From JANWLD01 sp036276695 (GTDB lineage: Bacteria; Patescibacteriota; Saccharimonadia; Saccharimonadales; 2-12-FULL-41-12), in contig DASUOI010000048.1 of the NCBI GenBank assembly GCA_036276695.1, positions 1 to 11,419 of the forward strand: a stretch of 11,419 nt of DNA, given 5' to 3'. The notes below the pieces were generated by a model. It ran no database searches. It was given only the letters and a program-made list of their open reading frames with translations, and was not told the DNA's origin. Position 1 is the first letter of the stretch; every line of letters starts with the position of its first letter. Both the position numbers and the translations under genes were made by a program. Shown piece by piece: positions 7,232 through 11,419 of the stretch.

Positions 7232-7291
7232 GACATTTCTCCTTCAATCCATGCAGAGCCTGGCTTGCCGAGAAATGTCGTGAAGGTTTTA
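7220..7291. repeat. Perfect 22-bp inverted repeat over the tsaD start
   Basis: Bases 7220-7241 are exactly the reverse complement of 7270-7291, separated by 28 nt. The left arm holds the tsaD GTG, its first four codons and the 3' edge of the Shine-Dalgarno site. In an mRNA starting upstream of 7291 the two arms would fold into a long hairpin with the start codon inside. It may instead be a scar of template switching or amplification. Confidence 0.9.
7239..7245 (-). promoter_or_regulatory. Shine-Dalgarno site of tsaD
   Basis: GAAGGAG on the minus strand ends 7 nt before the GTG start at 7231, an ideal spacing. It fixes the non-ATG start. Its last three bases lie inside the left arm of the 22-bp inverted repeat and the rest in the loop. 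Confidence 0.75.
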
Positions 7292-7303
7292 CTCATTGCG
7301 TAC

Positions 7304-7312
7304 AGCATATCA
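7304..7312 (-). promoter_or_regulatory. Possible extended -10 for tsaD
   Basis: TGATATGCT on the minus strand fits an extended -10 (TGnTATnnT). A start near 7297 would place the whole 22-bp inverted repeat in the tsaD leader. There is no recognisable -35. This is a tentative call. Confidence 0.3.
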
Positions 7313-7321
7313 AAACACTGG

Positions 7322-7327
7322 TATTAT
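7322..7327 (+). promoter_or_regulatory. -10 box of the Mur ligase gene
   Basis: TATTAT ends 7 nt before the ATG at 7335, again predicting a leaderless mRNA. CGTACA at 7299-7304, 17 nt upstream, is a weak -35 candidate. No Shine-Dalgarno site precedes the ATG. Confidence 0.45.
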
Positions 7328-7334
7328 TTATTGG

Positions 7335-8627
7335 ATGCAACCTATCAAAAGAATCATCAGGAAAGCAGTTCCAGCTAAAGCGGTCGGACTCATGGAAAAA
7401 TCATACCGCCAAAGCCGGGGGTTGTTTTGGCAGGCTAGATTCGGTTTCCCGGCGCGGGGAATAAAAGTCATAGCTGTGACAGGCACGAACGGTAAGAGCA
7501 CGACTAGCGCGTATGTAAACGAAGCCTTGAAAGCAGGAGGGTATAAGACGGCTATGATAACCACGCCGATGATGGAGGTTGCCGGTCATAAACGCCCCAG
7601 AACAACTACCAGAACTTTAGAGAAGCAGTCCGAAGTACAGAGTTTTTTTAATGAGGCTAAGAAGGCGGATGTCGACTGGGCGGTCTTGGAAACACCGAGC
7701 CACGCTTTGGACCAAGACAGAATAATGGGCGTCAAGGTAGATATAGCCATAGTAACCAATCTGACCACCGAACACCTTGACTACCACAAAACTATGAAAA
7801 ACTATGCCAAGGCAAAATCATTACTACTTAGGAACTATCAGGCAAAGTGGGCGGTTTTAAATGCCGATGATGAATGGTACGAGTATTTCCGCGACCATTC
7901 TTTGGCCAAGATATTTTCTGTCGGAAAGTCAAAAATCTCAGATGGGCGCCTCAAATCCGTGAAACTTTCTGAAAGCGGTTCAAGCGCGGACTTGGGGCTG
8001 AAGGACGCACAACTGAAGCTGAAAACAGGTTTGCTCGGCGAATTTAACCTCTATAACGCTGCTCAAGCGGCAAGCGCATGTCTGCTTCTGGGCATTGAGC
8101 CGAAAAAAATCGAAAAAGGTATAAGCTCGCTGAAGTCAGTCCCCGGCCGATTTGAGCCGGTCGGAACTGGCAAAGATCAAAAGTTTAAAGTATTGATAGA
8201 CTATGCAGTTACGCCGGATTCAATAGAGAATTCCTTGAAATCCTTAAAGAGAATCACCACAGGCAAGGTACGCATAGTATTCGGCGCTACCGGCGATAGG
8301 GATAAAACAAAAAGGCCGTTGATGGGCCAAACCGCCGGCAAGAACGCCGACTATGTGTATCTGACCGATGATGAAACCTATAGTGAAGACTCCCAGACGA
8401 TAATCGATGCCGTATACGAGGGGATAAAAAAGGCCAAGGCGACTAAAAAGACCCAAGTCATACCTGACAGGGAGGAGGCGATAAAGCAAGCAATAGAAGA
8501 CGCAAAATCCGGCGACATAGTGCTAATTACAGGTTTGGGGCATGAAACTACTCGCAACATGGCCAGCAAGCTTGTACCTTGGAGCGACAAGCAAATCGCT
8601 GAAAAATATATAAAACGACACCAATAA
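7335..8627 (+). CDS. MurE-like Mur ligase without the N-terminal domain
   Basis: An ATP-dependent amide ligase of the Mur family, closest in motifs to MurE, which adds the third amino acid to UDP-MurNAc-dipeptide. Counting from ATG 7335 (430 residues): P-loop TGTNGKSTT (49-57), TTTRTLE (90-96), ETPSHALDQDR (119-129, MurE has TSSHAL), TNLTTEHLDYH (141-151), likely carbamylated Lys161, VPGRFEPV (269-276), GDRDKTKRPLMG (320-331) and GHET (402-405). Typical MurE is about 490 residues; here the P-loop comes at residue 49, so the N-terminal UDP-binding domain is absent or reduced to about 40 residues. DYAHTP has become DYAVTP (289-293), and the DNPR substrate-recognition motif has become DDETYSED (345-352). 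An in-frame TTG at 7296 adds 13 residues with no family support. Substrate is uncertain. MurT is unlikely: there is no cysteine zinc ribbon. Confidence 0.85.
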   Translation: MQPIKRIIRKAVPAKAVGLMEKSYRQSRGLFWQARFGFPARGIKVIAVTGTNGKSTTSAYVNEALKAGGYKTAMITTPMMEVAGHKRPRTTTRTLEKQSEVQSFFNEAKKADVDWAVLETPSHALDQDRIMGVKVDIAIVTNLTTEHLDYHKTMKNYAKAKSLLLRNYQAKWAVLNADDEWYEYFRDHSLAKIFSVGKSKISDGRLKSVKLSESGSSADLGLKDAQLKLKTGLLGEFNLYNAAQAASACLLLGIEPKKIEKGISSLKSVPGRFEPVGTGKDQKFKVLIDYAVTPDSIENSLKSLKRITTGKVRIVFGATGDRDKTKRPLMGQTAGKNADYVYLTDDETYSEDSQTIIDAVYEGIKKAKATKKTQVIPDREEAIKQAIEDAKSGDIVLITGLGHETTRNMASKLVPWSDKQIAEKYIKRHQ

Positions 8628-8636
8628 GACCCAAGA

Positions 8637-8665
8637 TTGCAAAAATATTAATTTTATATTATAAT
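8637..8665 (+). promoter_or_regulatory. Promoter of the kinase-like gene
   Basis: TTGCAA (8637-8642) and a perfect TATAAT (8660-8665) are exactly 17 nt apart. The -10 ends 9 nt before the ATG at 8675, giving a predicted leader of zero to two bases. It is the best two-box promoter among the leaderless candidates. Confidence 0.65.
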
Positions 8666-8674
8666 ATAGAAGAT

Positions 8675-9379
8675 ATGTTGTTAAAAAGAGAAATGCTCGA
8701 GCAGCCTGATGGCGCCGTTTGGGAATCTTTTGAAATAAAAGGCGGTAAAATTGTTCTGACCAGTAAGGGCCGAGAGCTTTTTCGGGAGAGGCCCGAGACT
8801 TGGAAAGAGCTGCGCAGCTATAAGAAAAGAGCCATGGGTGCTCCGGCTTTGCAATCATTTCCGGTCGTCAGAGAACATTTTGCCAGCGGGGGAAATTCAG
8901 ACGTTTATACCCTGAGCGAGGGGCTTGCAGTAAAAGAAGCCCATCTTACAGGTTCTTTATTTTTCACTGTCGAAAGAATGGACAGGTTATTGAATGTTGT
9001 TGAGTCTAATGTTCCGCGCTGGATAGACATACCCGATCACTACGGTTTGCTATTCGCCTCTCACCTAAGAAAACAATACTTGCTTATGCAGAAGATTGAC
9101 TCCGGGGTAACGGTTCAGAATGTTTTAACACCTGGGGAAATGTCAGACGAGCAGGCCGCGGCCTTAGAAGCAGAATTTGGCGATATTGGTCAAGCTGAGG
9201 TAGATGAAGTAGGAGAGCGGTATGAAGAAGCGCATGATATCTTAACGGCGTCCTTGGAAGACAGAGGGTATAATCCGGCGGAATACCTGACTGATTGGCA
9301 TGAAGGCAATGTTTTAGTTGAAAGATTGGAGACACCTGTAGCTGGCAGTCCTCTGAAAATGTGGGTTATAGACCAATAA
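8675..9379 (+). CDS. Small protein with kinase-fold motifs
   Basis: I do not recognise a named family, but the 234 residues carry a protein-kinase-like motif series. A Gly-rich turn FASGGNSDVYTL (69-80) is followed by VK at 86-87, a candidate ATP-binding Lys; LLMQKI (136-141) resembles a hinge; LTDWHEGNVLVE (205-216) matches the D-x-H-x-G-N catalytic loop of APH/ABC1-type kinases; and VID at 231-233 matches the metal-binding Asp that follows. The chain ends one residue after this Asp, so the C-lobe that normally follows is missing. Residues 1-60 are a charged extension with no motif seen. Possible roles are a small-molecule or protein kinase, or a pseudokinase. The ATG 8675 is supported by TTGCAA-N17-TATAAT ending 9 nt upstream. 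The groES promoter begins 9 nt after its stop. Confidence 0.7.
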   Translation: MLLKREMLEQPDGAVWESFEIKGGKIVLTSKGRELFRERPETWKELRSYKKRAMGAPALQSFPVVREHFASGGNSDVYTLSEGLAVKEAHLTGSLFFTVERMDRLLNVVESNVPRWIDIPDHYGLLFASHLRKQYLLMQKIDSGVTVQNVLTPGEMSDEQAAALEAEFGDIGQAEVDEVGERYEEAHDILTASLEDRGYNPAEYLTDWHEGNVLVERLETPVAGSPLKMWVIDQ

Positions 9380-9388
9380 GCAAAGTGC

Positions 9389-9418
9389 TTGACAGGGTTG
9401 TTAGCACTCGGGTATATT
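9389..9418 (+). promoter_or_regulatory. groESL promoter
   Basis: A consensus TTGACA (9389-9394) and TATATT (9413-9418) are 18 nt apart, a housekeeping-sigma type promoter. The -10 box lies in the spacer of the CIRCE operator, so repressor binding would block polymerase. The expected start is near 9425, giving a leader of about 65 nt before groES. Confidence 0.8.
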
Positions 9419-9427
9419 GAGTGCTAG
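9401..9427 (+). promoter_or_regulatory. CIRCE operator (HrcA site)
   Basis: TTAGCACTC at 9401-9409, nine bases, then GAGTGCTAG at 9419-9427. This matches the CIRCE consensus TTAGCACTC-N9-GAGTGCTAA at 17 of 18 bases, the last being G instead of A. HrcA binds this site and represses chaperone operons until heat or misfolded protein draws GroEL away. hrcA itself is not in the window. Confidence 0.95.
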
Positions 9428-9428
9428 T

Positions 9429-9460
9429 AGGAGGTGTCTATTTGCGAGAAGACATCTCCT
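9429..9460 (+). promoter_or_regulatory. Leader hairpin of groES hiding an AGGAGG and a short ORF
   Basis: AGGAGGTGTC (9429-9438) pairs with GACATCTCCT (9451-9460) over ten positions, one a G-U, around a 12-nt loop. The 5' arm is a perfect ribosome site for a TTG at 9442, which opens a nine-codon frame (product MREDISFKI) ending at 9471. The 3' arm CTCCT can also pair with AGGAG at 9483-9487, the groES ribosome site. It may protect the mRNA 5' end or set chaperone translation. Confidence 0.5.
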
Positions 9461-9490
9461 TTAAAATCTAAAGCTAAAACGGAGGAGTTA

Positions 9491-9757
9491 ATGAGCGTAC
9501 CAATTAGTCCTTTAGCTGACTATGTAGTTGCCGAAGCGGAGGCAGCCCAAACTAAAACAGCCGGTGGAATTTACTTGCCGGACAGCGCCACAGAAAAGCC
9601 AAAAATCGCTAAAGTAGCAGCTATCGGAAAACAGGTAAAAGACCTGAAAGTAGGCGATAAAATCATCTACAAAGGCTACAGCACCAACGATGTAAAAGTC
9701 GACGGCAAAGAATACATTTTAGTAAAAGAAGAAGACGTCCTAGCGACAGTTAAATAG
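9491..9757 (+). CDS. groES: Co-chaperonin GroES
   Basis: GroES forms the seven-subunit lid on GroEL during ATP-driven folding in the cytoplasm. The 88 residues are a little short of the usual 94-97. It starts MSVPISPLADYVVAEAEAAQ, has the mobile-loop region TKTAGGIYLPDSATEKP (21-37) with the GGIYLP contact motif, then VAAIGK (42-47), LKVGDKIIYKGY (52-63) and a C-terminal EDVLATVK. The start is ATG 9491 because GGAGGAG lies just before it and the frame fits the family N-terminus; an in-frame GTG at 9434 would add 19 unlikely residues and lies inside the leader hairpin. It is followed by groEL after 15 nt, in one CIRCE-controlled operon. Confidence 0.96.
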   Translation: MSVPISPLADYVVAEAEAAQTKTAGGIYLPDSATEKPKIAKVAAIGKQVKDLKVGDKIIYKGYSTNDVKVDGKEYILVKEEDVLATVK

Positions 9758-9772
9758 GAGGATATTACAGAT

Positions 9773-11419
9773 ATGGCAAAGAAAGTTTTTTACGATGAAG
9801 ATGCTCGCCGGCGGGTGTTAGGCGGAGCGGAAGTTCTATACAACGCAGTCAAAACCACTATGGGCCCCAAAGGACGCAATGCGGTTATTAGCAAGAGTTA
9901 TGGCGCCCCGACTGTTAGCCACGACGGCGTGACTGTCGCAAAATCAGTAGATCTTGAAGACAAGGACGACGAGACTCTCGGCTACAAAGTAGGTGCTGAG
10001 CTTATCAAGCAAGCTGCAAACAAGATGAACGACGTAGCAGGCGACGGTACTACCACAGTTACAGTACTTACTTACCATATTTTAAATGAGGCTAATAAGC
10101 TGATTGCCGCAGGGCATAATCCTATGCAGCTTCGTAAAGGTTTAGAGAAGGCCGCTGCCGATGTAATAACCCAGCTTAGCAAAGCCAGCGAAGATATTAA
10201 AAGCAATAAGAAGCGCGTGGCGGAAGTAGCTACGATTTCCGCGGGAGATTCGGAAATCGGCGACCTCATTGCCGATGTAATTGACCAAGTGGGTAAAGAC
10301 GGCGTTGTTACCGTGGAAGAAGGCCAAAGCCTACAGCTTGAAAGCGAAGTCGTAGAGGGCTTCACTTTTGACCGCGGTTTTGTTAGCCCCTACATGGTTA
10401 GCGATACGACCCGAATGGAAGCAGTAGTCGATAAACCAGCTGTTCTTATAACTGACAAGAAAATCTCCGGCACGCAAGAGTTCCTGCCTATTTTAGAAAA
10501 GCTGGCCCAGGCCGGTAAGAAAGACCTGGTAATCATTGCAGAGGAAGTCGAAGGCGAGATACTTGGAACATTAGTGCTTAACAAGCTAAAAGGCGTGCTG
10601 AATGCTGTTGCCGTTAAGGCTCCGGCCTTTGGCGACCGCAGGAAAGATGTCCTGCAAGATATCGCTATCCTAACAGGCGGGCAGGTAATTACCGAAGACC
10701 GCGGAATGACTTTCGAAAACGTTGATACGGATGTGATTGGCAGCGCTAGAAAGATAATCGTCGACCAAGATAACACTACTATTATTGAGGGCGGCGGCAA
10801 CACGACTGAGCTTAAGGCTAGGATTGACCAGATTACTGCCCAAATTTCAGCGTCCACTAGCGAATACGACAAAGAAAACCTGCAAAAGCGCAAAGCAGCT
10901 CTTCAAGGCAAAGTCGCTGTCATTAAAGTAGGCGGTGCGACTGAAACTGAAATTGAGGAAAAGAAATTCCGTGTAGACGATGCCGTAGCTGCTACCAAAG
11001 CTGCCCTAGAAGAGGGAATAGTCCCCGGCGGCGGCGTAACACTGGTAAATATAGCTGCTGGACTTGACGCAGGCGCGAAAAACGATGCATTCTCAGCTGG
11101 AGTCAACCTGCTCAAAGAAGCGTTGGAACAACCTTTTAGAATCTTACTCTCTAATTCCGGTCTTAACGCCGATGAATGGCTACCAAAAGTCAAAGCGGCC
11201 AAAGCCGGTCAGGGAGTTGATGTAAATAACCCTGCTAAATTAGTAGACCTTAAAGCCAGCGGCGTGGTAGACCCGGCCAGGGTTACTAAAGAAGCCGTTC
11301 AGAATGCCGCGTCAATCGCCGGTACGGCCATGACCATGGGCGCATTAGTCGCCGAAGTGCCAGAAAAAACACCTCAAGCCCCAGCCCCTGACATGGGCGG
11401 TGGCATGGGCATGATGTAA
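9773..11419 (+). CDS. groEL: Chaperonin GroEL
   Basis: GroEL is the 14-subunit ATP-dependent folding chamber. The 548 residues are full length, ending on the final base of the window. Visible motifs: TMGPKGRN (29-36) and the ATP site SHDGVTVAKS (49-58) with Asp51, DVAGDGTTTVTVL (87-99) with Asp91, the equatorial RVDDA at 400-404 holding the catalytic Asp, EEGIVPGGG soon after, and a C-terminal MGGGMGMM tail. AGGAGG at 9756-9761, overlapping the groES stop codon TAG, lies 11 nt before ATG 9773, which suggests coupled translation. The apical domain is intact and the tail is shorter than the long GGM repeats of Proteobacteria. No frameshift or unusual residue is seen in the core motifs. Confidence 0.98.
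   Translation: MAKKVFYDEDARRRVLGGAEVLYNAVKTTMGPKGRNAVISKSYGAPTVSHDGVTVAKSVDLEDKDDETLGYKVGAELIKQAANKMNDVAGDGTTTVTVLTYHILNEANKLIAAGHNPMQLRKGLEKAAADVITQLSKASEDIKSNKKRVAEVATISAGDSEIGDLIADVIDQVGKDGVVTVEEGQSLQLESEVVEGFTFDRGFVSPYMVSDTTRMEAVVDKPAVLITDKKISGTQEFLPILEKLAQAGKKDLVIIAEEVEGEILGTLVLNKLKGVLNAVAVKAPAFGDRRKDVLQDIAILTGGQVITEDRGMTFENVDTDVIGSARKIIVDQDNTTIIEGGGNTTELKARIDQITAQISASTSEYDKENLQKRKAALQGKVAVIKVGGATETEIEEKKFRVDDAVAATKAALEEGIVPGGGVTLVNIAAGLDAGAKNDAFSAGVNLLKEALEQPFRILLSNSGLNADEWLPKVKAAKAGQGVDVNNPAKLVDLKASGVVDPARVTKEAVQNAASIAGTAMTMGALVAEVPEKTPQAPAPDMGGGMGMM

Noticed and set aside
7270..7291. A second, truncated copy of tsaD on the plus strand
   Set aside because: The right repeat arm repeats only the first four codons and ten bases before them; after 7291 the frame has no similarity to TsaD.
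7296..7334. N-terminal extension of the Mur ligase from a TTG at 7296
   Set aside because: The extension runs through a -10-like TATTAT and has no ribosome site; ATG 7335 fits better. It would not restore the missing N-terminal domain.
8657..8666. Palindromic TATTATAATA as a protein operator
   Set aside because: It is simply the -10 box in an AT-rich spacer; a self-complementary TATAAT context arises easily by chance.
9434..9490. N-terminal extension of GroES from a GTG at 9434
   Set aside because: The GTG lies in the leader hairpin and the added residues have no family support; ATG 9491 has GGAGGAG directly upstream and the correct GroES N-terminus.
10390..10893. Open frame of 167 codons on the minus strand inside groEL
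   Set aside because: Fully antisense to groEL, Ser/Thr/Val-rich low-meaning product, no promoter or ribosome site noted.

Overview
The window reads as a compact, gene-dense bacterial chromosome segment, most likely from a Candidate Phyla Radiation lineage (Patescibacteria, possibly Saccharibacteria). This is inferred from protein style, not from a search: a GroEL that begins MAKKVFYDEDARRR and ends in a short Gly/Met tail, a short Mur ligase without its N-terminal domain, tiny intergenic gaps, overlapping stop codons, and several promoters placed directly against start codons. TGA acts as a stop (tsaD and the 56-residue small protein), so the standard bacterial code applies, unlike the TGA=Gly lineages of the same radiation.

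Layout. 1-154: tRNA-Ser(UGA) on the + strand with a long variable arm and an encoded CCA. 158-2245 (- strand): aroB (3-dehydroquinate synthase) downstream of an unrecognised four-helix membrane protein, probably one transcript. 2246-2305: a 60-bp divergent promoter region. 2306-2476 (+): a 56-residue two-helix membrane protein with its own terminator. 2597-3454 (+): an XRE helix-turn-helix domain fused to a HAD hydrolase, whose stop codon overlaps that of valS (3451-5994, -). 6164-7231 (-): tsaD for tRNA t6A synthesis. 7220-7291: a perfect 22-bp inverted repeat over the tsaD start. 7335-8627 (+): a MurE-like ligase. 8675-9379 (+): a small kinase-fold protein. 9389-11419 (+): groES-groEL behind a sigma70-type promoter with a CIRCE operator; groEL ends on the last base of the window.

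How they fit together. Most genes are housekeeping: translation (tRNA-Ser, ValS, TsaD), protein folding (GroES/GroEL), cell wall (Mur ligase) and shikimate pathway (AroB). The less ordinary genes are the membrane protein, the small membrane protein, the HTH-HAD fusion and the kinase-like protein. The first two share a divergent promoter and the HTH-HAD gene lies just downstream, so a small regulatory locus is possible but unproven.

Main structural observations. (1) Five protein genes that appear to start transcripts have a -10-like box only 7-11 nt before the start codon, which predicts leaderless or nearly leaderless mRNAs; tsaD, groES and groEL instead carry clear Shine-Dalgarno sites. (2) The 22-bp inverted repeat could bury the tsaD start codon in a hairpin, or could be a template-switch or amplification scar. 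(3) The groES leader has a stem that hides an AGGAGG and a nine-codon ORF, and may exchange pairing with the true groES ribosome site.
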